Assembly: GCF_003403095.1 (NCBI RefSeq)
Contig: NZ_CP031555.1
Location: 1,654,001-1,718,000 of the forward strand
Length of the DNA: 64,000 nt
Reading direction: 5' to 3'
Origin: Thalassospira indica
GTDB lineage: Bacteria; Pseudomonadota; Alphaproteobacteria; Rhodospirillales; Thalassospiraceae
Made by a program: the position numbers and the translations under genes. Position 1 is the first letter of the stretch; each line of letters starts with the position of its first letter. The notes below the pieces were generated by a model. That model was not told the DNA's origin. It worked only from the letters and a program-made list of their open reading frames with translations, and searched no databases. Positions 34,890 through 44,926 of this stretch are shown here, piece after piece.

Positions 34890-36623
34890 ATGACTAAGAA
34901 ACAGCCTCAGGACCTGAGATCGGCACGCTGGTTCGCCCCCGACGATTTGCGCACATTCGGACATCTGTCCCGAATGATGCAGCTTGGTTATTCCGAAGAC
35001 GATTTTCGTGGGAAGCCGATTATTGGTGTCCTGAACACCTGGTCGGAACTCAATACCTGTCACTCCCATTTCCGCGAACGCGTTGTTGATGTTAAACGTG
35101 GTGTTGCACAGGCTGGTGGTTTTGCCGTCGAACTGCCGTCGCTTTCGGTCGATGAGAGCTTCACCAAGCCGACCTCTATGCTCTATCGCAACCTGCTTGC
35201 CATGGAGACCGAGGAAATGATCCGCTCGCATCCGCTTGATGGCGTGGTTCTGATGGGCGGCTGTGATAAAACCACCCCGGGTCTGGTCATGGGGGCGATT
35301 TCGGCTGGCGTGCCGATGATCTATTTGCCCGCAGGCCCGATGTTGCGTGGCAACTATGCCGGGAAAATCCTTGGTTCTGGCTCTGATGCCTGGAAATACT
35401 GGGATGAACGTCGTGCCGGCAATATCAGCGACGACGAGTGGCTTGGCATTCAGGGCGGCATTGCCCGGTCTGCCGGGACCTGCATGACCATGGGTACCGC
35501 ATCTACCATGACGGCGATTGCCGATGCCATGGGGCTGACGCTGCCCGGTGCATCCTCGATCCCGGCAGTCGATAGCGGCCATCAGCGCATGTCGGCTGAT
35601 TGTGGGCGCCGGATTGTCGATATGGTCTGGGAAGACCTGACACCGGATCAGATCATCACCGATGGCTCCTGCCGAAATGCTGCGATTGTTGCCATGGCGA
35701 CCGGGTGTTCAACCAATGCGGTGGTCCATCTGATTGCGATGGCCAAACGTGCAGGTGTGGGCCTCAAGCTTGAAGATCTTGACGAACTTGGCCGCAATAC
35801 GCCGCTGATTGCCAATGTTCGCCCGTCGGGCAAGGATTACCTGATGGAGGACTTCTTCTATGCTGGGGGCTTGCGCGCCCTGATGAAGCAGATGGAAGAT
35901 CGTCTGGATACCAGTTGCATGACCGTGACCGGCAAGACCCTTGGTGAAAACCTTGAGGGCGCGGTGGTTTATAATGATGATGTCATCCGCCCGCTTGATA
36001 ATCCGGTCTATAAGGGAGGCTCGCTTGCCGTGCTGAAGGGCAACCTTTGCCCGAACGGTGCGGTGATCAAACCGGCCGCCTGTGATCCCAAATACCATGT
36101 GCATGAAGGACCGGCGCTGGTGTTTGACAGCTATCCTGAAATGAAAAAGGCTGTTGATGACGAGAACCTTGAAATCACGCCTGATCATGTGATGGTTCTA
36201 CGCAATGCCGGACCACAGGGGGGCCCGGGCTTCCCGGAATGGGGCATGCTGCCCATTCCCAAGGCCCTGATCAAACAGGGGCATCGTGACATGTTGCGGA
36301 TTTCCGATGCCCGCATGTCCGGCACATCTTACGGCGCGTGCGTGTTGCATGTCAGCCCGGAAAGTTATGTTGGTGGGCCACTCGCCCTTTTGAAAAATGG
36401 CGATACGGTCCGCCTTGATCTGCCAAATCGCTCGCTTGATATGCTCGTTCCCGAGGAAGAGCTTGAAGCGCGGCGCAAGGCCCTGGTACTGCCCGAGCCC
36501 CGTTTCGAACGTGGCTATGGCTACATGTTCTCGCGTCATGTGACCCAGGCCGATCAGGGCTGCGATTTTGACTTCCTTGAAACCGATTTCGGCAAAACTG
36601 CCGGCGAACCTGACATTTTCTAA
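34890..36623 (+). CDS. Pentonate (L-arabinonate-type) dehydratase, IlvD/Edd family
   Basis: This 577-aa iron-sulfur dehydratase has the three cluster cysteines in place: C57 (NTCHSH), C125 (GGCDKT) and C198 (AGTCMTMGTAST). The length and the motif RPSGKDYLMEDFFYAGGL match L-arabinonate/D-xylonate dehydratases rather than IlvD, and the genomic partners (keto-deoxypentonate dehydratase and semialdehyde dehydrogenase) agree. It removes water from a pentonate to give 2-keto-3-deoxypentonate. ATG 34890 has GAGGA eight bases upstream; the 45 upstream in-frame codons are not conserved. It is the first gene of a three-gene unit. Confidence 0.9.
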   Translation: MTKKQPQDLRSARWFAPDDLRTFGHLSRMMQLGYSEDDFRGKPIIGVLNTWSELNTCHSHFRERVVDVKRGVAQAGGFAVELPSLSVDESFTKPTSMLYRNLLAMETEEMIRSHPLDGVVLMGGCDKTTPGLVMGAISAGVPMIYLPAGPMLRGNYAGKILGSGSDAWKYWDERRAGNISDDEWLGIQGGIARSAGTCMTMGTASTMTAIADAMGLTLPGASSIPAVDSGHQRMSADCGRRIVDMVWEDLTPDQIITDGSCRNAAIVAMATGCSTNAVVHLIAMAKRAGVGLKLEDLDELGRNTPLIANVRPSGKDYLMEDFFYAGGLRALMKQMEDRLDTSCMTVTGKTLGENLEGAVVYNDDVIRPLDNPVYKGGSLAVLKGNLCPNGAVIKPAACDPKYHVHEGPALVFDSYPEMKKAVDDENLEITPDHVMVLRNAGPQGGPGFPEWGMLPIPKALIKQGHRDMLRISDARMSGTSYGACVLHVSPESYVGGPLALLKNGDTVRLDLPNRSLDMLVPEEELEARRKALVLPEPRFERGYGYMFSRHVTQADQGCDFDFLETDFGKTAGEPDIF

Positions 36624-36634
36624 GGACACCGACC

Positions 36635-37354
36635 ATGACGGAATATGTATTGTCTGATGCCACGCGCGAAAAACTGATGCGCACCTCGACGGCGTCTGTT
36701 GCCACCCAGCTTTACAAGCGGGGCCTGCGCAACCAGTTCATTCAGGGTGTTCGACCGGTGGCACCGAAAAAGAAGAACATGGTCGGACAGGCCTTTACAC
36801 TGCGCTATATCCCCGCACGTGAAGACCGCAACCCGATCGAGGTGTTCCGCAACGAAGACCATCCGCAACGTGTTGCGATTGAAACCTGCCCGCCGGGCCA
36901 TGTTCTGGTGATGGATGGTCGCAAGGATGCGTCTGCGGCGTCTGCCGGGTCGATCCTTGTTACCCGTCTGGCTGTGCGCGGTGGTGCCGGGATCGTCTCA
37001 GATGCCGGTTTCCGCGATGCCGAGGGGATCGGTGAACTTGACATGCCTGCCTACTGTGCCGGTCCGTCAGCGCCGACCAACCTGACCAAGCACGAAGCGC
37101 TTGATATCAACGTTCCGATCGCGTGTGGCGATGTTGCTGTCTTCCCGGGCGACGTTCTTGTTGGTGATACCGACGGGGTCATGGTGATCCCCGCCCATCT
37201 GGCAGACGAGATTGCCGATGCCTGTGCAGGCATGGAAAGTTATGAGGCGTTTGTGATCGAACAGGTGGCCAATGGGGCGTCAATCATCGGACTTTATCCC
37301 TGCACCAAAGAAGAGAATCATAAAAAGTATGAGGAATGGCTGGCAAGTCAGTAA
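36635..37354 (+). CDS. RraA-family protein of the pentonate operon
   Basis: This 239-aa member of the RraA/HMG-aldolase-like superfamily contains the glycine-rich GGAGIVSDAGFRD and the GDTDGVMVIP motif. Some family members are class II 4-hydroxy-4-methyl-2-oxoglutarate/oxaloacetate aldolases and need D in the GGxxRD-type motif, which is present here as GFRD; others such as RraA regulate RNase E. Its place, 11 bases after a pentonate dehydratase and before a semialdehyde dehydrogenase, argues for a metabolic role on a keto acid rather than RNase E control. The exact reaction is unknown. Confidence 0.8.
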   Translation: MTEYVLSDATREKLMRTSTASVATQLYKRGLRNQFIQGVRPVAPKKKNMVGQAFTLRYIPAREDRNPIEVFRNEDHPQRVAIETCPPGHVLVMDGRKDASAASAGSILVTRLAVRGGAGIVSDAGFRDAEGIGELDMPAYCAGPSAPTNLTKHEALDINVPIACGDVAVFPGDVLVGDTDGVMVIPAHLADEIADACAGMESYEAFVIEQVANGASIIGLYPCTKEENHKKYEEWLASQ

Positions 37355-37423
37355 AATCGCGGTTACGTTGACCTTCATGTAATCAATTTACCCCTATCCA
37401 CGCATTCCAAAGGATCGATTGAA

Positions 37424-38938
37424 ATGTCTTATACCCTGACAGGAAAACATCTGATTGCCGGTGAATGGGTCGCTGGCGAGACGACCTTCCAGTCCGAGCC
37501 GGCCCATGGCCCGGCCAACACCTTCCCGGTCGGCACGCCCGCCTTGGTTGATCAGGCCGCAAAGGCCGCCGAAGAAGCCTTTTGGACTTACGGCTATTCA
37601 ACCCGCGAAGAACGCGCGAAATTCATCAACACCATTGCCGATGAAATCGATGCGCGTGGCGATGAAATCACCGAAATCGGTACCCAGGAAACCGGCCTGC
37701 CCGAAGCACGCCTTCAGGGTGAGCGCGGTCGTACCGTCGGTCAGCTTCGCCTGTTTGCCAGCCACATCCTTGACGGCGAATATCTGGATCGTCGTTATGA
37801 CGAAGCGCTGCCGGATCGTGCGCCGCTGCCGCGTCCTGACCTTCGCTTGATGCAGCGTCCGATTGGTCCGGTTGCAGTCTTTGGTGCGTCCAACTTCCCG
37901 CTGGCCTTCTCGGTCGCGGGTGGTGATACCGCATCGGCACTGGCTGCTGGTTGTCCGGTCGTGGTCAAGGGTCACTCGGCCCATCCGGGCACCGGTGAAA
38001 TCGTTGCCCAGGCGATTGATGCCGCGATCAAGAAATGTGGTGTTCACCCGGGCGTATTCAGCCTGATCCAGGGCGGCAAACGCGATGTGGGTCAGAGCCT
38101 GGTGCAGCATCCGCTGATCAAGGCGGTCGGCTTTACCGGTTCGCTTGGCGGTGGTCGTGCGCTTTATGATCTGTGTGCTGCCCGTCCGGAACCGATCCCG
38201 TTCTTTGGCGAACTTGGTTCGGTAAACCCGATGTTCCTGCTGCCGACTGCTGTTAAGGCACGCGGTGCGGAAATCGGTAAAGGCTGGGCAGGGTCGCTTA
38301 CCATGGGTGCTGGTCAGTTCTGCACCAACCCAGGCATCGCGGTTGTGATCGAAGGTCCTGATGCCGATGCATTCGTTGCCGCCGCCAAGGAAGGCCTTTC
38401 GGGTGTTGGTCCGCAAACCATGCTGACCGATGGCATGGCAGAAACCTATCGCGCTGGTGCAAAGCGTGTTGCGGCGACGTCGGGTGTTAAAGAAGTTCTG
38501 ACCACGTCTTGTGATCTGCGCAATGCAACGCCGTATCTGTTTGAGACCACCGGTGAAAACTGGCTTGCCAACCATGAGCTTGGCGAAGAAGTCTTTGGCC
38601 CGCTCGGCCTTGTTGTTCGCGTCAAGGACGTTGCCGAAATGCGCAAGATTGCCAAATCGCTTGAAGGTCAGTTGACCTGCACCCTGCATCTTGATGCCGG
38701 CGATGCGGCAGATGCCCGTTCACTCCTGCCGATTCTTGAACACAAGGCTGGCCGCGTTTTGGCCAACGGTTTCCCGACCGGTGTGGAAGTATCCGACACC
38801 ATGGTACATGGTGGACCATACCCGGCATCGACCAACTTCGGGGCAACCTCGGTTGGGACCATGGCGATCCGTCGCTTCCTGCGTCCAGTTTGCTATCAGA
38901 ACATTCCGACCGATGTTCTGCCGAAAGACATCGCGTAA
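37424..38938 (+). CDS. 2-oxoglutarate semialdehyde dehydrogenase (aldehyde dehydrogenase family)
   Basis: This 504-aa ALDH has catalytic C300 in GQFCTNPG and general base E263 in FFGELGSVNP. The FGASNFPLAFSVAGGDTASALAAG segment and absence of the usual FTGSxxxG-after-K pattern of betaine enzymes match type III 2-oxoglutarate semialdehyde dehydrogenases. It oxidises the product of the keto-deoxypentonate dehydratases to 2-oxoglutarate, completing the Weimberg route. AAGGA lies ten bases before the ATG. A strong terminator follows. Both pentose modules in the window need this enzyme and I see only one copy. Confidence 0.9.
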   Translation: MSYTLTGKHLIAGEWVAGETTFQSEPAHGPANTFPVGTPALVDQAAKAAEEAFWTYGYSTREERAKFINTIADEIDARGDEITEIGTQETGLPEARLQGERGRTVGQLRLFASHILDGEYLDRRYDEALPDRAPLPRPDLRLMQRPIGPVAVFGASNFPLAFSVAGGDTASALAAGCPVVVKGHSAHPGTGEIVAQAIDAAIKKCGVHPGVFSLIQGGKRDVGQSLVQHPLIKAVGFTGSLGGGRALYDLCAARPEPIPFFGELGSVNPMFLLPTAVKARGAEIGKGWAGSLTMGAGQFCTNPGIAVVIEGPDADAFVAAAKEGLSGVGPQTMLTDGMAETYRAGAKRVAATSGVKEVLTTSCDLRNATPYLFETTGENWLANHELGEEVFGPLGLVVRVKDVAEMRKIAKSLEGQLTCTLHLDAGDAADARSLLPILEHKAGRVLANGFPTGVEVSDTMVHGGPYPASTNFGATSVGTMAIRRFLRPVCYQNIPTDVLPKDIA

Positions 38939-38974
38939 GCGATATCTCTTCGCGACAGTTTTGCTGAAAAGAAG

Positions 38975-39002
38975 AAGCCGCCCATTTGGGCGGCTTTTTT
39001 TT
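38975..39002. terminator. Bidirectional intrinsic terminator
   Basis: AAGCCGCCC (38975-38983) and GGGCGGCTT (38988-38996) form a perfect nine-pair stem with a four-base loop, followed by eight T on the plus strand and a T-rich tract on the minus strand. It separates the convergent dehydrogenase and ROK genes. Confidence 0.94.
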
Positions 39003-39003
39003 G

Positions 39004-40314
39004 TTAGTCGCGGACCGTTGCGGTGGCCTGAAACATGTTTTCGTCATGCCTGAGCAGGCTTTGGCCAATCGCCCCTTGAAGGGCGAGGTCCTTGTCCCAA
39101 GGAAGATAGGTGATTTTCGGATTTCGGCTGAGTTCCGGCACCTGTGCCTCGTCCAGACCGCGCCTGAGTTCCGGTTCCATCATGTCGAATGCCCGGGCAC
39201 CCGATCCGGTAATGAAAATCTGTTTGGGGCCCAGCAGGGCAATCAGATTGGCGATGCCATATCCAAGAACCTTGCCAGCATGGCGGAAAAGTTCGGCAAG
39301 GCCGGTATCGCCACGACGGGCGCGGGCAACCAGATCCATCATCTGTTCTTCGCTGGGGTGCAGATTATTGGTATCGGGCAGGTCAATCACGCCGCATGCA
39401 TCACGCAGGACGGCATAGTCCCCGATATAGGCCTCAAGACATCCACGTCGGCCGCAATTGCACAGCGGCCCGTCAGGTTGGTATTTGGTATGGCCGAATT
39501 CCGCAGCAGTCCCGAAATCACCGTTATAGACCTTGCCATTCAGAACCAGTCCCATGCCGATCCCGTAGCCCAGCATGATCACGGCAAAGTCGCCATCATT
39601 ATGCAGGTTGGTATTTTGCGAGATCGCCGTTGCGATGCAGTTTGCATCGTTCGACATCTGAACAGCGCTGCCATATCGTTCGCTGAGTGATTTGACCAAG
39701 GGAATATGGCGATGACGGAGCGCTGGTGACCAGATGATCTCGCCGCTATTGCTGTCGGTCACCCCTTGAATGGCGATGCTGATGCCCGCGGGCGGATGGA
39801 TGCAGAAATCGCGATTGCGTTCGAGAAAACGATCAATCAATGCAATCAGGGTTCTGGTCAACTCGTTCGCACCAAGATCGCGGGTATTGATGCTGTGCTC
39901 GATACTTCGCTCAATCTCGCCTTTAAAGTTACCCAGCGCAATTTCGATCTGATTGATCGTAATTTTTACCCCGATGACACAGGCAGCATTCGGCACCAGA
40001 TCAAGCAACACCTTTGGCCGGCCACGTGTGGTGGCTGTCCCATTTCCGTTACCGTTTCCATTTCCGTTACCGTTTCCATTGCCGTTATTGTTGCCGCCTT
40101 CGCTTTCCTGCACCAGGCCCTGCGCCATCAGGTCGGCTGTCAGTGACGTAACGGTCGCAGGGCTTAGTCCGGTTGCCGTACCGATATCAATGCGTGCAGC
40201 AGGGCCATGCATGCGCAGATAGCGCAAGATCGCCGTCTGGGAGGGCTGGCGCGGTGTTTCGCTTTCTGTACGGCGCATCATGTGGTGGGTCAGTATCCTT
40301 GTTAACATGCCCAT
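39004..40314 (-). CDS. ROK-family transcriptional regulator (XylR type) with Asn-Gly repeat linker
   Basis: This 436-aa repressor has an N-terminal winged HTH (about 25-70: ILRYLRMHGPAARIDIGTATGLSPATVTSLTADLM), a linker of alternating Asn-Gly, then the ROK sugar-kinase-like domain with GFGTAAEFGHTK-type phosphate loop and the zinc motif CNCGRRGCLEAYIG. ROK regulators bind a sugar and release DNA. It is the last gene of the xylose-type transporter operon, 24 bases after the FAH-family gene, and is probably the local regulator. The start is uncertain; no clear ribosome site precedes 40314, and 40281 is an alternative. Confidence 0.88.
   Translation of the reverse strand: MGMLTRILTHHMMRRTESETPRQPSQTAILRYLRMHGPAARIDIGTATGLSPATVTSLTADLMAQGLVQESEGGNNNGNGNGNGNGNGNGNGTATTRGRPKVLLDLVPNAACVIGVKITINQIEIALGNFKGEIERSIEHSINTRDLGANELTRTLIALIDRFLERNRDFCIHPPAGISIAIQGVTDSNSGEIIWSPALRHRHIPLVKSLSERYGSAVQMSNDANCIATAISQNTNLHNDGDFAVIMLGYGIGMGLVLNGKVYNGDFGTAAEFGHTKYQPDGPLCNCGRRGCLEAYIGDYAVLRDACGVIDLPDTNNLHPSEEQMMDLVARARRGDTGLAELFRHAGKVLGYGIANLIALLGPKQIFITGSGARAFDMMEPELRRGLDEAQVPELSRNPKITYLPWDKDLALQGAIGQSLLRHDENMFQATATVRD
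40040..40087. repeat. 18-bp tandem repeat coding an Asn-Gly run in the ROK regulator
   Basis: CCATTTCCGTTACCGTTT is present twice head-to-tail (40040-40057 and 40058-40075) and then in part (40076-40087), on a hexanucleotide base. On the coding strand it gives a run of alternating Asn and Gly, eight or so dipeptides, between the HTH and ROK domains. Such repeats can change length by slippage in whole-dipeptide steps without breaking the frame. Confidence 0.9.
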
Positions 40315-40338
40315 CCGGGCAATTTAATGTGCCCGCGG

Positions 40339-41520
40339 TCAGAGCAATCCGCGACGCGCAAGGTTGTTCATCAACGCGCTGATCCCGAACGTCCAGGGTT
40401 TAATGGCATCCGAACGGTCGACCTGATTGACCAGTTTGCCAAGGCTTGGTGTCGAGATGCTGACAAGGTCGCCCATTTCATGGGTAAAGCCCTTGCCCGC
40501 ACCACCGCGATCATCGGTCGGGGCGAACATCGTTCCGAGAAACAGCATGATACCATCCGGATATTGATGATGTTTGCCGATCGCCTGTGAAACAAGGCTT
40601 TCGGGTGTGCGGCTGATCTGGCTCATGGAGCTGACCGCATCAAGGTGATATCCCTCGGGCCCGTCGACGGCCATGGCGATATCTGCCGATTTGACAGTTT
40701 CCAGCGTGAACTTGCCATCAAACAGCCGGATGAACGGCCCGATGGCGCAGGATGCGTTATTGTCCTTTGCCTTGCCGAGCAACAGGGCAGAGCGCCCTTC
40801 GACATCGCGCAAATTGACGTCATTGCCAAGGGTGGCGCCGACGATGTTGCCCTTTGACGTCACCGTCAGAACCACTTCCGGTTCCGGATTGTTCCAGTTT
40901 GAAATCGGGTGCAAACCGACATGTGCGCCATGCCCGACGGCTGACATCGCGGGGGCCTTGGTAAAGATTTCCGCATCCGGGCCAATCCCGACTTCAAGAT
41001 ATTGCGACCACGCGCCTTTTTCGAGCAGCACGGTTTTGATATCGGCGGCCTTTTGCGAACCCGGTTCGATCTGCGACAGGTCATCACCGATAATGCCGGT
41101 GATTTCGGTGCGGATCTGATCGGCTTTGCTTGAGTCACCGCGCGCCTGTTCCTCGATCACGCGTTCAAGAAGGCTTGCCACAAAGGTCACGCCACTTGCC
41201 TTGATCGCCTGCAGATCATTGGGGGACAGAAGATGCGGGGTGTTTTCATCGGCCCCCGGACGGGACTGGTCCAGAATATCACTGAGTGTGGCGACAGTCG
41301 GGAAGCTTGCCGGATTTGAAAGCTTTGCCAGAACGTCATCAAGTTCAAGGATTTCGCTGACGGTTGGTGCGACACTGCTGATATCGCGCAGCGTTTCACC
41401 ATCAAGAAGCACCGGTGTCGGTCCTGAAACGCGCGGGTCCCAGATGCGCCCGATCAGGACAGCATTAATTGCGTCATCGGGCAGGATGTCTTGGGCGTTG
41501 ATGGGGAAGCCTGTGGTCAT
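40339..41520 (-). CDS. xylX: 2-keto-3-deoxy-D-xylonate dehydratase-like protein (FAH family, XylX type)
   Basis: This 393-aa protein of the fumarylacetoacetate hydrolase superfamily is of the size of Caulobacter XylX. Metal ligands are visible in NPEPEVVL and GNDVNLRDVEGRSALLLGKAKD. XylX dehydrates 2-keto-3-deoxyxylonate to 2-oxoglutarate semialdehyde in the Weimberg pathway. It lies in the xylose-type transporter operon between the ATPase (18 bases) and the ROK regulator (24 bases). The alternative, arabinose-derived acids, cannot be excluded. It duplicates in function the DHDPS-type dehydratase at 33015. Confidence 0.85.
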   Translation of the reverse strand: MTTGFPINAQDILPDDAINAVLIGRIWDPRVSGPTPVLLDGETLRDISSVAPTVSEILELDDVLAKLSNPASFPTVATLSDILDQSRPGADENTPHLLSPNDLQAIKASGVTFVASLLERVIEEQARGDSSKADQIRTEITGIIGDDLSQIEPGSQKAADIKTVLLEKGAWSQYLEVGIGPDAEIFTKAPAMSAVGHGAHVGLHPISNWNNPEPEVVLTVTSKGNIVGATLGNDVNLRDVEGRSALLLGKAKDNNASCAIGPFIRLFDGKFTLETVKSADIAMAVDGPEGYHLDAVSSMSQISRTPESLVSQAIGKHHQYPDGIMLFLGTMFAPTDDRGGAGKGFTHEMGDLVSISTPSLGKLVNQVDRSDAIKPWTFGISALMNNLARRGLL

Positions 41521-41537
41521 CTCGGTGTCTCGCTTGT

Positions 41538-42365
41538 TTATCTGTGGGTGGTGCCATTCGCAGCACCCGTTGCATTGGTCGCGCCGGGGCCAGCCAGATG
41601 CAGAAGGTGCTCGGGCATTTTGCCCAGAATGATCATCCCAAGTACGTCGTCATGTGTGACATCTTCGGTTCTAACGCTGCCAACCAGTTTTCCGTTCTTC
41701 ATGACATGCAACCGGTCAGAAAGGTCAAACACATCATGAAGATCATGGCTAATCAACAAAATACCCAAACCGTCACGCTTTAATTGGTCAATCAGTTCGC
41801 CGACCATCTTTGTTTCATGAACGCCAAGGGCCGCGCAGGGCTCATCCATGATCAACACGCGTGCCTCAAACAACAAAGCACGCGCAATCGCAACCGATTG
41901 GCGCTGCCCGCCCGAAAGGGCAGACACCGGGGATGTGAACTTTTTGAAGTTCGGGTTCAGGCGATGAAGAACTTCACGCGCCTTGTGTTCCATGGCGGCA
42001 TCATCCAGAAACCCGAACTTGTCAGTGATTTCACGTCCCAGAAACAGGTTCTGGGCGGCGTCCAGATTGTCGGCGAGTGCAAGGTTCTGATAGATCGTTT
42101 CGATATTGTTGTCGCGTGCATCACGCGCGTTCTCGATCTTCGCTTCCTTGCCATCAACAATGATCTGGCCGCTATCGGCCTGATAGGCACCGGAAAGAAT
42201 TTTGATCAGCGTTGATTTGCCCGCACCGTTATGGCCCAGAACGCCAACCACTTCGCCGGGATAAAGATCGATTGATACGCCATCAACAGCCTTCACCCCG
42301 CCAAAGCTGATATGGATGTCTTGCATTTCGACCAGCGGATCTTTGGTCATGTTTGGATCAGTCAT
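41538..42365 (-). CDS. Sugar ABC transporter ATPase (FrcA/XylG-like, single domain)
   Basis: This 275-aa ATPase of the CUT2 group has only one nucleotide-binding domain, as in fructose-type FrcA, whereas XylG/RbsA have two. Walker A is GHNGAGKST near 41-49, the signature [15 protein letters not shown] near 148 and Walker [16 protein letters not shown] 42365 has AGGAG seven bases upstream. The last 25 residues ([18 protein letters not shown]) are low-complexity. It lies 11 bases after the permease. It powers import of a pentose, judging from the XylX-like and XylB-like neighbours. Confidence 0.9.
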   Translation of the reverse strand: MTDPNMTKDPLVEMQDIHISFGGVKAVDGVSIDLYPGEVVGVLGHNGAGKSTLIKILSGAYQADSGQIIVDGKEAKIENARDARDNNIETIYQNLALADNLDAAQNLFLGREITDKFGFLDDAAMEHKAREVLHRLNPNFKKFTSPVSALSGGQRQSVAIARALLFEARVLIMDEPCAALGVHETKMVGELIDQLKRDGLGILLISHDLHDVFDLSDRLHVMKNGKLVGSVRTEDVTHDDVLGMIILGKMPEHLLHLAGPGATNATGAANGTTHR

Positions 42366-42376
42366 CACGGGTCTCC

Positions 42377-43642
42377 TTACGCGGTCGGGTCGCTGTAACG
42401 GCGATGGAAATACTTGTCGCTAAACACGGCGACGACAAGAACCAGGCCGATGACGATGCTTTGCAACGAGGTATCGACCCCCAAAAGCGCCATGCCGCTT
42501 TGCAGGCTTTGCATCACCAGCGCACCAATCAGCGCGCCATAGATCGTCCCAAGACCGCCGGCAAGCGAGGTGCCGCCAATAACCACAGCTGCAATCACGC
42601 GAAGTTCGTCAAGCGTGCCCAAATCGTTACCGGCCGACTGCAGGCGGGCAGATGAAATCGCCGCACTGATCGCGCAAAGGACGCCCATCAGGGCAAAGAC
42701 CGCCACCGTCATACGTTTGACGTTGATCCCGGCCAGTTCAGCCGCCTGCGGGTTGCCACCAATCGCAAAGACATAGCGACCGAAACGGGTGCGTTTGACT
42801 GCGATGGTCAGGATGATCGCGACAAGCGCAACAATCAGAAGCGGGATCGGAATGCCATGCGAAATTTCAAGGTTTTCTGGCGTGACCGGAATGCCCTTGT
42901 TTTCCAAAAGGCGTTCTGCCGCACGCGTTGGCAGGTGATAGGCATTCAGTGTCGCGACAACAATCAATACCAAACCTGCTTTGATAATCGTGTTGGTGTA
43001 TTCAGCCCAGATTGGTTTGACCGGAAATTCGAAGGAAAGGCGACGACGGCGTTCCATGATCGCGGCGTAAATGATCGCAAGAATGGCGATCAAGGCGACG
43101 ATCCAGCTCCAGGTGGCACCAATCGTTCCCTCGATGCCGCCGCCCAGCAGAATGTAATTCTGATCAAGCGGGGCGACAGTGCGCCCTTGTGTGACCCACC
43201 ATGCAGATCCGCGCCAGACCAAAAGCCCGCCAAGTGTCACGATGAATGCCGGGACGCCAAGATAACCGACGGCCATGCCTTGAATGGAACCGATCAGGCC
43301 ACCGACAACAATGCCGACCAGAAGCGTCAGCAGCCAAGTCAGGGGATGGTTGTAATCAAGGAACTGTGGCAGGACATCGGTCTGAACGACCCCCATGATC
43401 ATGGCCAGAACACCCAGGACCGCCCCGACCGAGAGGTCGATATGACGGGTGACAATGATCAGGACCATGCCGCACGCCATCACCGCAACAGAGGCAGTCT
43501 GAACCGACAGGTTAAAGATGTTTCGGGGGGTGATAAAGCGACCACCCGAGGCAATGTCAAAACCCACCCAGATAATCAGCAGGACAACGGCGAGGCCAAC
43601 CAGACGACGGTCGACTTCCATTTTCGAAAGTAGTCGTGACAT
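42377..43642 (-). CDS. xylH: Sugar ABC transporter permease (XylH type)
   Basis: This 421-aa CUT2 permease with around ten or more hydrophobic segments is of XylH length, longer than RbsC (about 320). The EAA-like coupling loop is [21 protein letters not shown] and the conserved end [37 protein letters not shown] matches xylose permeases. It has a long central loop of about 80 residues, as in XylH. No strong ribosome site precedes the ATG at 43642. It lies 101 bases after the binding-protein gene. Confidence 0.91.
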   Translation of the reverse strand: MSRLLSKMEVDRRLVGLAVVLLIIWVGFDIASGGRFITPRNIFNLSVQTASVAVMACGMVLIIVTRHIDLSVGAVLGVLAMIMGVVQTDVLPQFLDYNHPLTWLLTLLVGIVVGGLIGSIQGMAVGYLGVPAFIVTLGGLLVWRGSAWWVTQGRTVAPLDQNYILLGGGIEGTIGATWSWIVALIAILAIIYAAIMERRRRLSFEFPVKPIWAEYTNTIIKAGLVLIVVATLNAYHLPTRAAERLLENKGIPVTPENLEISHGIPIPLLIVALVAIILTIAVKRTRFGRYVFAIGGNPQAAELAGINVKRMTVAVFALMGVLCAISAAISSARLQSAGNDLGTLDELRVIAAVVIGGTSLAGGLGTIYGALIGALVMQSLQSGMALLGVDTSLQSIVIGLVLVVAVFSDKYFHRRYSDPTA

Positions 43643-43743
43643 GAAAAAGCTCGTAAAGCAGCGGGGCCGAACTGCGATATCTGCGCGATGCGTGAAATGC
43701 AGTCGGCCCCGGGTTTATGCAAGGTCGGAGGAAACAGGCTGGC

Positions 43744-44775
43744 CTAGTTGCAGGCCGCAACCTTGCTGTTGGTTACGCCCTGGCAAACCACGTCTTTCGA
43801 TACCCAGCCAGCATCAATCACCAGATCAAGTTTGTTCTGGGTGATCGCAACCGGATCAAGGAAGTAAGACTTCATGGTGACACCATTCGGGCTCTGCCAA
43901 TCTTCGGTACCGTCAACCTCGTCAAGCTTGGTGCCCTTGGCAAGTTCAACGGCGATCTCAGCCGCACGCTTGCCAAGAAGACGGGCATCTTTCCAGACCG
44001 AAACTGTCTGGGTGCCAAGTGCTACACGATTCAGTGCAGCGTGATCGCCGTCCTGACCCGATACAGGAATGCCCTGCATGCCCTGTGCAGACAATGCTGC
44101 AACAACACCACCGGCGGTGCCATCGTTGGATGCGACAACAGCATCAACCTTGTTATCCGCAGCCGTCAGGAACTGTTCCATGTTCCGCTGCGCAATCGCT
44201 GGCTGCCAGCTGTCGGTATAGGCTTCGCCAACAACCTTGATGTCGCCTGCGTCAATTGCCTTCTGCAGGATTTCAAGCTGTCCTTCGTGCAGAATGTTGG
44301 CGTTCGGGTCGGTCGGTGCGCCTTTGATGAAGACGTAGTTGCCTTTCGGTTGTTCGGCAAAAACGGCCTCGGCCTGAAGGCGGCCGACTTCCTTGTTGTT
44401 GAACGTAATGTAATAGGCGTTCGAGTCTTCGATCAGGCGGTCATAGCCAACGACCGGAATGCCTTCGTTCAGGGCCTTCTCGACAGCCGGGCCAATTGAT
44501 GCTGAGTCCTGTGCAAGGACGATCAGGGCATCGGCACCACGTGCGATCAGGCTTTCGATATCGGAAAGCTGTTTGGACGGATTGCTTTGGGCATCTGCGC
44601 TGATGTATTCAGCCCCCGCAGCATCCAGAGCAGCCTTGATGGCGGCTTCATCGGTTTTCCAGCGTTCTTCCTGGAAGTTCGACCAGCTGACACCAACAGT
44701 CAGATCGGCAGCAAAGGCATTTGCAGACAGCAGAACGGTTCCGGCCAACATGGCCGTTGATAGGAGTTTTTTCAT
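43744..44775 (-). CDS. xylF: D-xylose-type periplasmic binding protein
   Basis: This 343-aa periplasmic binding protein has a signal peptide at about 1-22 ([22 protein letters not shown]) and mature start [21 protein letters not shown], the typical XylF N-terminus. [25 protein letters not shown] is the sugar-pocket hinge region of xylose binders. ATG 44775 has GGGAAG just upstream; an in-frame upstream start would put 42 extra residues before a clear signal peptide. It is divergent from the XylB-like dehydrogenase. Xylose is likely, but other pentoses are possible. Confidence 0.9.
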   Translation of the reverse strand: MKKLLSTAMLAGTVLLSANAFAADLTVGVSWSNFQEERWKTDEAAIKAALDAAGAEYISADAQSNPSKQLSDIESLIARGADALIVLAQDSASIGPAVEKALNEGIPVVGYDRLIEDSNAYYITFNNKEVGRLQAEAVFAEQPKGNYVFIKGAPTDPNANILHEGQLEILQKAIDAGDIKVVGEAYTDSWQPAIAQRNMEQFLTAADNKVDAVVASNDGTAGGVVAALSAQGMQGIPVSGQDGDHAALNRVALGTQTVSVWKDARLLGKRAAEIAVELAKGTKLDEVDGTEDWQSPNGVTMKSYFLDPVAITQNKLDLVIDAGWVSKDVVCQGVTNSKVAACN

Positions 44776-44911
44776 CGGTTTCTTCCCTGAATAAATGTGT
44801 CTTCTGGTGACATTTATTTTTGTTATCGAAAAAATGTTGACGTGAAGAAGGCGTCCTGTCAAATATTTTTTAGTGAATAAATTAAATTCATCGCTTTTCA
44901 CGCATTTTTAT

Positions 44912-44926
44912 ATCGCAGTTTGCGAT
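44912..44926. promoter_or_regulatory. Palindrome in the xylF / sugar dehydrogenase divergent control region
   Basis: ATCGCAGTTTGCGAT (ATCGCA-N3-TGCGAT) lies 91 bases before the dehydrogenase ATG and 137 before the xylF ATG, in an AT-rich 241-base gap. It is a candidate site for the ROK regulator or another sugar-responsive repressor controlling both directions. Confidence 0.45.

Noticed and set aside
37598..38689. Open frame of 363 codons on the minus strand over the semialdehyde dehydrogenase
   Set aside because: Antisense shadow of a well-conserved ALDH gene.
40040..40087. CRISPR-like or minisatellite array
   Set aside because: Only two full units without spacers, inside a coding region; treated as a coding tandem repeat.
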